From assembly GCA_026075535.2 (NCBI GenBank), contig AP026538.1, forward strand, positions 2,852,001-2,916,000: DNA of 64,000 nucleotides, written 5' to 3'. Numbering within the stretch: position 1 is the first letter of the stretch; the number at the start of each line of letters is the position of its first letter. Below the pieces are notes generated by a model. It was given only the letters and a program-made list of their open reading frames with translations. It had not been told where the DNA came from and did no database searches. This document shows positions 11,426-20,606 of the stretch, piece by piece. The position numbers and the translations under genes are program-made. Source of the DNA: Tricholoma matsutake (lineage: Eukaryota; Basidiomycota; Agaricomycetes; Agaricales; Tricholomataceae).

Positions 11426-12544
11426 ATGGACGCATCAGAACGCTTCGATGCGCTTGAAAGCGACATTTCCGGAATGCACGCGCAAATCGACTCGCTTAAA
11501 TCTACGATTGAAAACTTCGTTAGGACCCTCCAGGCTAACCCTACGACTAATAGTTCCCCCTTCACGACTCCAAGCGCACCCAACAACGATGTTTTGCCAA
11601 ACGCGTCCACTAAGGAACGTGCCCAGATCAAACCGTCCCCCCCCGCCGAATTTAATGGTGCACGTGCGCAGGGACGTGCATTCCTTAATTCCTGTGAGTT
11701 ATACATTAGTCTCCAGTCGCATCAATTCGTCGATGAGGCTGCAAAAATTTATTGGGCCTTCACATACATGAAATCTGAACGCGCCTATCTCTATGTGGAC
11801 CGTATCCTACGTCAAACTAAAGAACTCGGTTCTCTACCTTTCTCCACTTGGGGTGACTTTCGAGCTGAGTTCGTACGCCACTTCTGCCCCCTCAATGAAC
11901 GCCACCGAGCAGTGACACGACTTGAGTCATCCACTTACCACCAGGGACGTCGATCCGTGGACGACTATATCGATGAGTTCAAGGATTTGGTGGACATGGC
12001 AGGGTATGGGAGTGGGTTACCAGTGGTGGTGAAGTTCCGACGGGGGCTCAACCGAGAAATTCAGGACCAGATTGCACAGATGTTGGAAGGGCGCCCAGCG
12101 GACGATGATATCCTTGCTTGGTATGAAGCTGCTTCACTCTGTGACGAGAACCGACTCACAAATGCGGCGTTTAATGCTGCATTCCGTGCTCCAACTACCA
12201 CTCATACACCCTACACCTTCAATCGAAGCCTCCCCCGCCCTAACCCCATTCCTGCTCGTCAAACTCCCACACCAGCCGTCAATATCCCAGTACCAATGGA
12301 TGTTGATGCAGCCCGCAGCCGTGCACGTAAGTTGGATCTCTGCTACCGTTGTGGGGAACCTGGACACAGGGCTGGAGCGTGTCCCCATCGTCAGGATATC
12401 CGCATGCTCACCCCCGAGGGACGAGACAAACTCCTGCAAGATCTGTTGGCACTTGTAGATGTTGAGGAAGCGAAGGATCAAGTTGCAGAGGAGGTTAAGC
12501 TGGAAGTTGTAGAGGAGCAGGATTTTCCTATTCGCAGCGAGTGA
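11426..12544 (+). CDS. gag: Element B Gag (capsid and nucleocapsid), 372 aa
   Basis: Structural protein forming cytoplasmic virus-like particles around the element RNA. From the ATG at 11426: an N-terminal coiled-coil-like stretch (DALESDISGMHAQIDSLK), a capsid core typical of fungal gypsy Gag (LNSCELYISLQSHQFVDEAA, then FSTWGDFRAEFVRHFCPLNE, then SVDDYIDEFKDLVDMAGY), and one CCHC zinc knuckle CYRCGEPGHRAGAC with C306, C309, H314 and C319. A very acidic tail follows. The frame is also open upstream without an ATG, so 11426 is the first AUG. It ends TGA at 12542-12544, 15 nt after the frameshift heptamer. No disruptions. Confidence 0.93.
   Translation: MDASERFDALESDISGMHAQIDSLKSTIENFVRTLQANPTTNSSPFTTPSAPNNDVLPNASTKERAQIKPSPPAEFNGARAQGRAFLNSCELYISLQSHQFVDEAAKIYWAFTYMKSERAYLYVDRILRQTKELGSLPFSTWGDFRAEFVRHFCPLNERHRAVTRLESSTYHQGRRSVDDYIDEFKDLVDMAGYGSGLPVVVKFRRGLNREIQDQIAQMLEGRPADDDILAWYEAASLCDENRLTNAAFNAAFRAPTTTHTPYTFNRSLPRPNPIPARQTPTPAVNIPVPMDVDAARSRARKLDLCYRCGEPGHRAGACPHRQDIRMLTPEGRDKLLQDLLALVDVEEAKDQVAEEVKLEVVEEQDFPIRSE
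12520..12526 (+). promoter_or_regulatory. Candidate programmed -1 frameshift site GGATTTT
   Basis: Reads G GAT TTT in the Gag frame and GGA TTT in the Pol frame, which is open from 12499. GGAUUUU is the slippery heptamer described for dianthovirus RNA. A -1 step here fuses Gag to Pol and bypasses the Gag TGA. The same heptamer and the same 15-nt gap to TGA occur in elements A and D. A downstream stimulatory structure was not worked out. Confidence 0.7.
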
Positions 12545-15500
12545 ATTGTACGCCCTCACTGCCTGTCCATAACCGCTTTGAAGTCTTGTCAGTTGAATCC
12601 CTGGAGAATGAATCCATTTCTGTGACTGCTCCCCTCTCTGACCCTTCGAAGTTGGCTAAAGACGTACCTGCTCTCCCCATCTCTCCTTCTACTCCACGTC
12701 CCAAAATTAAATCATGGGAGCGTAAACTACCATGCAAGTATATTGTGGCATCCACTCCCTCTGCACATTCCTTAAACCTAGCCATCGAACTGCAGACGAC
12801 CGACACTGGACAGATACTCGGTGTTTCTGCACTCCTGGACTCTGGTGCGACTGGTCTCTTCATCGATTCCCATCTGGTACAACAACATCGTCTAAATACT
12901 CGCTCACTCTCACGTCCGATACCTGTATATAACGTGGATGGATCCCCAAATGAAGCTGGTGCCATCCGAGAGGTTGCAGACCTGGTTCTCCGTTACAAAG
13001 ATCATAGTGAGCGTGCCCTTTTTGCTGTCACTCAATTAGGAAAGCAAAAGGCGATTTTGGGATATCCATGGCTTCGAGACCATAACCCAGAGGTCGACTG
13101 GCGCACCGGGGAGGTTACCATGAGCCGATGTCCATCCCGCTGTCGGACGTGTTTCACAGAAGCCAGGCAAGAACGTCGTGGACAGAAGGCGGCAATACGA
13201 CGAACTCAGAAGTGTCGTGCTGGACCCCTGCCTATACCTGAAGTGGAATTGGAAGGGGTTCCTGATCTAATGCCGGACTCGGATGATGATGATGAGGACC
13301 CAGAGGAAGTGGAGGAGGGTGATCGGATCTTCTACACTGCGATTCGCTCATCGCATGAGGTGTGTGCCACATCGAACATATCCCAACGCCTTGCCGAGGC
13401 CTTCCACAAAAACAACGCTGCTAAATCCTCTACTAACTCCTTACTCCCTCATCTCCATGAGTTTGAAGACGTGTTCTCCAAGGAGTCATTCGACTCTCTT
13501 CCTGCGCGTAAGCCATGGGATCACGCGATCGAACTCACCCCCGGCGCAACCCCTTCATCCTGCAAGGTCTATCCTCTCTCTCCGGAGGAACAACGGCAGC
13601 TTGACCAGTTCATCGACGAGCACCTGGCCTCTGGACGTATTCGACCATCGAAGTCACCCATGGCCTCTCCCTTTTTCTTTGTCAAGAAGAAGGATGGCTC
13701 ACTTCGACCGGTTCAAGACTACAGAAGACTCAACAACATCACGGTCAAAAATCGCTACCCACTACCCCTCATCTCCGAACTCGTAAACCAGCTCCGTGGA
13801 GCCCGATACTTCACCAAGCTCGATGTCCGTTGGGGCTATAATAATGTGAGGATAAAGGAGGGAGATGAGTGGAAGGCAGCCTTTCGTACCAACCGTGGTC
13901 TTTTTGAACCGCTTGTCATGTTCTTTGGCCTTACTAATAGCCCTGCCATCTTTCAGACCATGATGAACGACATCTTCCATGACCTCATCCTCGAAGGCGT
14001 TGTCTGCATCTATCTCGACGACATCCTCATCTTCACTCGCACAGTTGAAGAGCACCGTCGCATCATGCGCCTCGTCCTAGAGCGACTTCGACGGTACAAA
14101 CTCTACCTTCGTCAGGACAAATGCGAGTTCGAAAGGACCAAGATCGAGTACCTCGGCCTGATTATCTCGGAGGGTCAAGTGGAGATGGATCCTATCAAGG
14201 TAAATGGGGTCACAGCTTGGCCTACGCCCACGAACAAGAAGGAGGTGCAGTCTTTCCTGGGCTTCATCAATTTTTATCGGCGTTTTATCAAGGATTTCTC
14301 ACATCATGCACGACCGCTGTTCGACTTGACAGGAAAGGAGGCATGGAGGTGGGATAATGCACAACAGGAGGCGTTCGAAAAGCTTAAGGAGATGGTCACT
14401 TCCGCTCCGATCCTTACCTTTGCTGACGATTCGCGTCCTTTTCGTGTAGAAGCCGACAGTTCTGACTTTGCGACGGGCGCTGTGTTGTCTCAGCAGTCTC
14501 CGGAGGACCAGAAGTGGCATCCTGTTGCGTTCTACTCCAAAAGCCTTAGTGCTGTAGAGAGAAACTACGAGATCCATGACAAGGAGATGTTGGCAATAAT
14601 GCGTGCGCTTGAGGAGTGGCGACACTTCCTCGAGGGTGCCCAACACAAGGTGGAAATTTGGACAGATCACAAGAACCTCGAGTACTTCATGACGGCCAAG
14701 AAATTGAACCGTCGTCAAGCTCGTTGGTCCCTGTATCTATCTAGATTCGACTTCTCCTTGCACCACCGTCCGGGTCGCAGCATGGGGAAGACCGATGCCC
14801 TATCCCGACGTGCAGACCATGGGGATGGCAGCGGTGACAACCAAAACATTGTGCTGTTGCAGCCAGACCTGTTCACCATTCGGGCACTGGAAGGCATCGT
14901 ACCCCAGGGCGAGGAGCGGGACATTCTACGTGACATTCGTCGCGCAAACCGTAGCGGTTTACATGAGGATGTTGTCGCCCGAGCTGTTAAAGAACTGAGG
15001 AAGGGATCGACCCTTTCCTTACGTGCGGCAGAGTGGGCTGAAAAGGAGGACTTGTTGTATTTCAGGGATCGCATCTATGTTCCCAATGACCCAGACCTTC
15101 GCCGGCACATCATATCCCAACACCATGACTCACAGATTGCTGGCCACCCCGGACGCTGGAAGACCTTGGAGCTCACCTCACGGAACTATTGGTGGCCACA
15201 AATGTCACGGCTCATTGGTCAGTATTGTCGCACTTGTGACCTTTGCTTACGCACCAAGGTCCCTCGTCGCAAGCCTATTGGTGAGCTACACCCTCTTCCT
15301 GTTCCAGAGAGTCGTTGGGATGTCGTCAGCGTCGACTTTGTGGTGGAATTGCCAGAGTCAAACGGGTTTGATGCGGTGATGTGCACAGTTGACTCAGTGG
15401 GAAAACGCACTCACTTCATTCCCACTCACACCACTGTCAGTGCCCTAGGTGCCGCTCGACTCTACCTCCACCACGTGTGGAAGTTACATGGACTTCCTGG

Positions 15501-16413
15501 TGCCTTCCTCTCGGATCGTGGCCCTCAGTTCATGGCAGAGTTCACTCGTGAGCTGTACCGACTCCTGGGGATCAAACTCCTCGCTTCAACTGCTTATCAC
15601 CCACAAACTGATGGCCAGACGGAGCGAGTCAACCAGGAACTGGAGCAGTACATCCGCCTCTTTGTCAATGAACGCCAGGACGATTGGGATGATCTCCTTC
15701 CTTTGGCCGAGTTCGGATACAACAACCATGTCCATGCTTCCACTCAACAGACCCCTTTCCTCTTAGACACTGGACGACATCCACGCATGGGATTTGAACC
15801 TCGCCAAACTCCCTCACACATCGAGACAGTGAATGAGTTCACAGAACGCATGAGGGATAGCTTGGAGGAGGCAAGGGCAGCCTTAGCAAAGGCGAAGGAC
15901 GACATGGCGCGATTTTACAACCAGCGCCACTCCCCAACCCCTCAGTACAAGGTTGGTGATCGAGTTTATCTTGACTCCAGTGACATCTCCACTACACGTC
16001 CATCCAAGAAACTCGCTCATCGCTTCTTGGGACCTTTCCCCATTGTCAAGTGCGTTGGAACACATGCCTATCGTCTACGCCTCCCAGCCTCCATGTCCAG
16101 ACTCCATCCCGTCTTCCATGTCGTCAAATTGCTTCCAGCTCCCCCAGATCCGTTCCCGGGACGCCATTCACACCCACCACCACCACCTACAGTGATCGAG
16201 GGAGAACCCCAATATGAAGTCGAGTCAATCTTGGACAGCCGTTTGCGTCGAGGAAAACTCCAGTATTTGGTACATTGGAAGGGTTATGGGTATGAGGAGA
16301 ACTCATGGGTCGAAGAGTCTGACGTAAATGCCCCTCGGTTAATCAAGGAATTCCACCGACGGCACACTGCTGCACCGCGTCGCATTCAAGTCACGGACTT
16401 TGGTCGTATATGA
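12526..16413 (+). CDS. pol: Element B Pol polyprotein: protease, RT, RNase H, integrase, chromodomain
   Basis: About 1295 aa after the proposed -1 shift. Domains in order: aspartic protease LLDSGATGLFID (catalytic Asp codon 12838); a cysteine-rich (CPSRCRTC) and acidic linker; RT with [20 protein letters not shown] and catalytic YLDD at 14011-14022; RNase H with VEADSSDFATGAVLS, NYEIHDKEMLAIMRALEEWR and IWTDHKNLEYF; integrase HHCC zinc finger (HHDSQIAGHPGRW ... CRTCDLC, 15121-15243); the DDE core with Asp 15334, Asp 15514 and Glu 15622 (35 residues between the last two); a GPY/F-like module (FLGPFPIVKC); and a C-terminal chromodomain (YEVESILDSRLR, LVHWKGYGYEENSWVEES, about 16210-16365). All catalytic residues are intact. 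A chromodomain defines chromoviruses and in known cases steers integration to histone-marked chromatin. The nested position inside another transposon agrees with that. Confidence 0.95.
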   Translation, partial: SYSQRVNCTPSLPVHNRFEVLSVESLENESISVTAPLSDPSKLAKDVPALPISPSTPRPKIKSWERKLPCKYIVASTPSAHSLNLAIELQTTDTGQILGVSALLDSGATGLFIDSHLVQQHRLNTRSLSRPIPVYNVDGSPNEAGAIREVADLVLRYKDHSERALFAVTQLGKQKAILGYPWLRDHNPEVDWRTGEVTMSRCPSRCRTCFTEARQERRGQKAAIRRTQKCRAGPLPIPEVELEGVPDLMPDSDDDDEDPEEVEEGDRIFYTAIRSSHEVCATSNISQRLAEAFHKNNAAKSSTNSLLPHLHEFEDVFSKESFDSLPARKPWDHAIELTPGATPSSCKVYPLSPEEQRQLDQFIDEHLASGRIRPSKSPMASPFFFVKKKDGSLRPVQDYRRLNNITVKNRYPLPLISELVNQLRGARYFTKLDVRWGYNNVRIKEGDEWKAAFRTNRGLFEPLVMFFGLTNSPAIFQTMMNDIFHDLILEGVVCIYLDDILIFTRTVEEHRRIMRLVLERLRRYKLYLRQDKCEFERTKIEYLGLIISEGQVEMDPIKVNGVTAWPTPTNKKEVQSFLGFINFYRRFIKDFSHHARPLFDLTGKEAWRWDNAQQEAFEKLKEMVTSAPILTFADDSRPFRVEADSSDFATGAVLSQQSPEDQKWHPVAFYSKSLSAVERNYEIHDKEMLAIMRALEEWRHFLEGAQHKVEIWTDHKNLEYFMTAKKLNRRQARWSLYLSRFDFSLHHRPGRSMGKTDALSRRADHGDGSGDNQNIVLLQPDLFTIRALEGIVPQGEERDILRDIRRANRSGLHEDVVARAVKELRKGSTLSLRAAEWAEKEDLLYFRDRIYVPNDPDLRRHIISQHHDSQIAGHPGRWKTLELTSRNYWWPQMSRLIGQYCRTCDLCLRTKVPRRKPIGELHPLPVPESRWDVVSVDFVVELPESNGFDAVMCTVDSVGKRTHFIPTHTTVSALGAARLYLHHVWKLHGLPGAFLSDRGPQFMAEFTRELYRLLGIKLLASTAYHPQTDGQTERVNQELEQYIRLFVNERQDDWDDLLPLAEFGYNNHVHASTQQTPFLLDTGRHPRMGFEPRQTPSHIETVNEFTERMRDSLEEARAALAKAKDDMARFYNQRHSPTPQYKVGDRVYLDSSDISTTRPSKKLAHRFLGPFPIVKCVGTHAYRLRLPASMSRLHPVFHVVKLLPAPPDPFPGRHSHPPPPPTVIEGEPQYEVESILDSRLRRGKLQYLVHWKGYGYEENSWVEESDVNAPRLIKEFHRRHTAAPRRIQVTDFGRI

Positions 16414-16442
16414 TTTCGAATGCATCGGGGCGATGCATCTTA

Positions 16443-16454
16443 GAGAGGGGGTGA
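16443..16454 (+). other. Polypurine tract of element B
   Basis: GAGAGGGGGTGA directly precedes the 3' LTR at 16455, the expected plus-strand primer. D (44530-44542) and E (58804-58816) have similar G-rich tracts. Confidence 0.75.
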
Positions 16455-16880
16455 TGTAAGGGGACTAAGGGGGTGCCCTGTGTGTTTTTCCTATTTTTTA
16501 TGTTCGTCCCATATTTTTCCCCACCTCATTTCCTTCTATTCTTCATTTTCTATGATTTTTCCGGATTTTATTACTAATTTTCCCTTGCTATCATGTTTGT
16601 ATATGTTGACACTTTTATATTTAGAGGCGGAGTACCCCTTCCGACACATACCCCTTGGTATGATGTCATTCGGCGGCCTTGATCTGCCTATCTCCGCCTT
16701 TTTCTATTTTTAGGTTATATTTGATTTTTGTCGTCTTCACATATACTGGGCATCAGCAAGGGGATCCTTAGAGTTTTCTCTTCGGATTTCCCTTTGCTAG
16801 GTGCGCCCCCAATGCCTGTATTATGTAGTATAATTTTAACTTCGGATTTCCCTTTGCTAGAGGCTTAGGTTGCCCTTATA
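16455..16880 (+). repeat. 3' LTR of element B (426 bp)
   Basis: Same length and, by eye, the same sequence as 10834-11259. It is followed at once by ATTCC, the second target-site copy, and then by element A pol. Confidence 0.95.
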
Positions 16881-16885
16881 ATTCC

Positions 16886-19014
16886 TAGGGTTCGCGAATT
16901 TCTATCAGCACTTCATTGAAGACTTTTCGCATCATGCAAAACCCCTCTTTTAGCTCACAAAGAAGGAGCACAAATGGGAATGGGGACCTTCGGAACAAGG
17001 CGCCTTTGATGAAATCAAGAATTGGGTCACATCCTCCCCTATTCTCCATTTTGCTGACGATGCCAAAGCATTTTGCATTGAGGCAGACAGCTCAGACTAT
17101 CCAACCAGCTCAGTGCTGTCGCAGCAATCAGCTGATGATCTCAAATGGCACCCTATCATGTTCTACTCAAAGTCACTCAATGCAGTTGAATGAAATTATG
17201 AGATCCACGACAAGGAGATGCTAGCAGTGATGAGATCATTAGATGAATGGAGGCATTTCCTTGAAGGTGCGCAGCACAAGGTAGAGATCTGGACTGACCA
17301 CAAAAATCTGGAGTACTTCATGACCGTGAAAAAGCTAAATTGCAGACAAGCTCACTGGTTGCTCTATCTTACACGGTTTGACTTTGTCATGCACCACTGT
17401 CCTGGAAAGAGTATGGGTAAATGTGATGTGCTTTCATGATGAGCCAATCATGCGAATGGCGTGGATGATAATCATGACACTACCCTGCTCTGCCCCAAAT
17501 TCTTCGCAATTCACACACTCGAAGGGGTGACAATCGAAGGAGTGGAGCGAAATATCTTGCGCGAAGTGCGCAAGAGGGTTTGGGATGGAAAGAGCGAAGA
17601 TGTGGTGGTACTAGCAATGAAGGAGTTGGATAGGGCCAAGGGCAAGACATTGCGAAGCTCAGAGTGGACAGAGGAGGATGGATTATGGAGGTTTTGTGAT
17701 TGCATTTATGTTCCACTCATACCAGACTTGCAATGCAGAATTGCTGAACAGCATCATGACTCCAAGATTGGTGGACATGCCAGATGCTGGAAAATGCTCA
17801 AACTCATCTTGCACAATTACTGGTGGCCAAACATGTCATGCTTTATCAGTCAGTACTGTAAGGCCTGCAATCTGTGTCTTCGCATGAAGGCACAGAAGCG
17901 TCGACCTTTCAGTGAACTACACCCCCTCCCAATCCCTGAAAATTGCTGGGATGTGGTAAGTGTTGATTTCATCACTGAACTTCCAGACTCCCATGACTTT
18001 GATGTGACGATGGTGGTGGTAGACTCAGTGAGCAAGCATGGCCATTTCATACCCACTCACACCACTGTTACGGTGCTGGGATCGGTGTGATTGTACTTGC
18101 AGAACATGTGGAAGCTTCATGGCCTCCTGAAATCGATGCTCTCAGATCGGGGACCACAGTTTGTAACACAATTCATGCATGAATTGTATTGCTTGTTGGG
18201 TATCACCATTTTGGCATCCACAGCATATCACCCACAGTCCGATGGGCAGACTGAGCAAGTCAATCAGGAGCTCAAGCAGTACATCCACATTTTTGTGAAT
18301 GAGCACCAAAATGATTGGGACACTCTACTCCCTCTGGGCGAATTTGCATACAATAACCATATCCACTCATCCACCCAGCACTCCCCCTTCTTTGTTGACA
18401 CTGGCAGACATCTGCAGATGGGTTTTGAGCCCAACCAACGACCCTTGAGGCTTGAGGCAGTCAATGAGTTTGCAGATCAGATGAAATCAACGTTGGATGA
18501 GGCTCGTGCTGCCCTTGCCAAGTCAAAGGATGATATGGCGAGGTACTATAACCAATGGTGACTCCCTGCACCGATTTTCACAATTGGCGAAAAGGTCTTC
18601 CTGGATGCTTCAGATATCAGCACAACTAGACCCAGGAAGAAATTTGTGCACTGCTTCCTGGGGCCATACCTAGTCATTTGTCCTGTTGGCTCGCATGCAT
18701 ATCGCCTCCAACTGCCACCATCGATGGCTCGAATACACCTGGTGTTCCACATCATCAAGCTCATGCCCATGCCAATGGACCCAATCGAAGGTCACCATGC
18801 AAAACCACTGCCACCCCCTGAGATCATAGGAGAAGAGGAGAGGTATGAGGTGGATGAGGTGCTGGACAGCAGGATGAAGAGTAGGAAGTTGCAGTATCTG
18901 GTCAGATGGAGAGGTTATGGGCACGAAGAGAATTCATGGATTCCAGAGGAGGATCACAAAACTAATCATGAACTTCTACAGGGCTCATCCGAGTGCCCCA
19001 AAATGTGTTAATGC
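16886..19014 (+). pseudogene. Element A pol pseudogene, 3' part (RNase H-integrase-chromodomain)
   Basis: Continues from 10833 after removal of B. RNase H (DEWRHFLEGAQHKVEIWTDH), HHCC finger (HHDSKIGGHARCW ... CKACNLC), integrase core (VSVDFITELP, LSDRGPQFVTQF, TAYHPQSDGQTEQVNQEL) and chromodomain (RYEVDEVLDSRMKSRKLQY, WRGYGHEENSW). Stops near 16952, 17191, 17437, 18088 and 18559 split it. The last residues run into an alpha LTR fragment. The chromodomain shows that family beta is also a chromovirus. Confidence 0.82.
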
Positions 19015-19227
19015 ATGACATTGTACCAAGGGGTAGATGTCGGAAAGGGTACTCCATCTCTAAATATGAAACTGTCAACATGCACAAATGTGATAGAAAG
19101 GGAAATTAGTAATAAAATAAGAAAACATCATAGAAAATGAAGAATAGAAGGAAATGAGGTGAGGAAAAATATAGGACAAACATAAAAAATAGGAGAAACA
19201 CATGGGGCACCCTCTAGTCCCCTTACA
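19015..19227 (-). repeat. Truncated alpha LTR (5' half), reverse orientation
   Basis: The reverse complement begins TGTAAGGGGACTAGAGG and follows the alpha LTR to the ...TACCCCTTGGTA block, then stops. About half of the LTR is missing and it directly abuts the end of the element A chromodomain, so it marks a rearrangement junction. Confidence 0.8.
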
Positions 19228-20062
19228 TTGTCTCATATTGTTCATTATAGTGATTATGATCTATTTGAACATGCATTTTAGAAGGTAAAGACCCAGGAAT
19301 GCAGGTACATAAGTGATTACTCTTCCCCTCTCCATATAGCTGCATTGACTCCATGCAACTCATGCTCACCAGTTCTCCAAACATAATTCCTTACCACTCG
19401 GTATACTCATATCCATACACTCCCATTGTTGTAGAGGATCTACAAGTTCAGTAAGTACCCACTCCTCTCATTCTGTCAATTCTCTTCCCAACCCATGTGG
19501 CACTATTCCCAGTGATGTATATAAATTTATATATGATTGTATAGCTCTGTATATATAATTGAGCCTCTGAATCAAAAGAAGAGACCCTCCTCCCCTTATC
19601 AGGGGAGCAAGCCTACTACAGGCTGAATATATGTAGGTGTAAAACCAATAGTAAAACATTATATACACATGTAAATGTTATCTACCACAAAAAGTGAAGG
19701 GAAAGGGAGGGTAACAGTGTGTGAATGATGAGCACAATGTACTATCATGTGTTATGGGTTTCAAAATACCAGAGAGTTTCAAAATGCAGTTTTTTAAGAG
19801 ATCACCTCAACAGATTAGCTGATCTTTGCTTGGATATATCACCCATATACTACCCAATTATAAATCACAAAAGAAATAAAGAACTTTCATTGTGCATGCT
19901 TTGCGATCTTGCTGATATTACAGGGGAAGACTCAAAATTTGATTAAAACAGTCCCAGATTTAAGCATCTCTCAACACAGTACTGTAAAACTTTCAAGATA
20001 TCATCTATCCATATCATTAAAGTCTCATATAAAATTCTAGAGTGTTCAGAGCAGTGGGAAGG
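19228..20062. other. AT-rich stretch, no recognised gene
   Basis: Short frames only (for example 19725-19946, plus strand, 73 codons, unlike any family I know). No TSD or TIR recognised. It may be old decayed transposon or host spacer. Confidence 0.4.
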
Positions 20063-20605
20063 TGTAAGGGCAACCTTACGATCAGAGTCCTAAGAACTTG
20101 ATACTTGCAAGGGAAAACCAAAGATTAGATTCAATAACTATTGAACAAGGAAAAGACCCATACCTTGCAAGGGAAAACCAAAGAGAAAACTCTAAGGAGT
20201 CTGGTGCAAGGCCGAAGTATATATATGGAAGGCATGCAATGTTCTAAAATACTTGGAGCCCCTTCCATCCTAGCACTAATTCAGATCCAAAGTCGTGTTC
20301 CCATTTGGGGAGACAGCCATCAATCAGTGATAGTGTCCACATCAGGCCATGCTTGGTAAGTGGTGTCTGCATCAGGCCATGATTGGTAATGGGTATGTGA
20401 AGACATCCTCGATCATTTCCACAGGCACAATGATTGCACAACTGGTTTGCACAAAGGTGCAAATTGTAACAACGGTTTGCGCAGGGTTTTGACTGTGAGA
20501 ATGGGGAGAGTACAATAGGGGCTGATAGATCAATATATTGGAATGTTTGTAGATGGTTGGCACAAAAGGCACCTTGTTGCATGAAAGGCACTTTGTTGCG
20601 TGAAA
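20063..20605 (-). repeat. Solo LTR of family beta, reverse orientation
   Basis: The reverse complement ends ...GTTGCCCTTACA at 20063 and matches the element A 5' LTR over most of its length (TACAAACATTCCAATATATTG, the duplicated CCTTGCAAG blocks, TTAGAGTTTTCTC). Its start is degraded: TGTAAGGGG is not seen near 20600. It borders helicase coding sequence. Confidence 0.8.
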
Positions 20606-20606
20606 G

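Larger units (their letters stand above)
10834..16880 (+). mobile_element. Element B: intact, recently inserted chromovirus (Ty3/gypsy, family alpha)
   Basis: 6047 bp with two 426-bp LTRs that look identical by eye, TSD ATTCC at 10829-10833 and 16881-16885, self-priming PBS, intact gag and pol, a polypurine tract and a chromodomain. It lies inside element A pol. CpG-rich codon use contrasts with every other copy in the window. Identical LTRs indicate insertion too recent for mutations to have built up, so it is a good candidate for an active element. Confidence 0.95.
7116..19014 (+). mobile_element. Element A: decayed chromodomain Ty3/gypsy retrotransposon (family beta), split by element B
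   Basis: 5' LTR (7116-7712), self-priming PBS (7715-7724), gag, then pol with protease, RT, RNase H, integrase and chromodomain, interrupted at 10834-16880 by element B. Removing B and one ATTCC copy restores the pol motif VQSFLGF across the junction. Many TGA/TAG codons and frameshifts make it dead. No beta LTR in the right orientation follows the chromodomain; the element ends against an alpha LTR fragment at 19015, so the 3' end is lost. Confidence 0.88.

Noticed and set aside
12541..12544. GTGA overlap of Gag stop and a Pol-frame GTG as termination-reinitiation
   Set aside because: No AUG is present in B, and the conserved GGATTTT heptamer at fixed spacing explains Pol expression better.
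11426..12544. Alternative Gag start upstream at the NALPKIGRY segment
   Set aside because: The frame is open, but element B has no ATG there; the ATG seen in D at 32033 appears to come from C to T changes.
20063..20605. 3' LTR of element A
   Set aside because: It is in reverse orientation relative to A and separated by 1 kb of other sequence, so it is a separate solo LTR.
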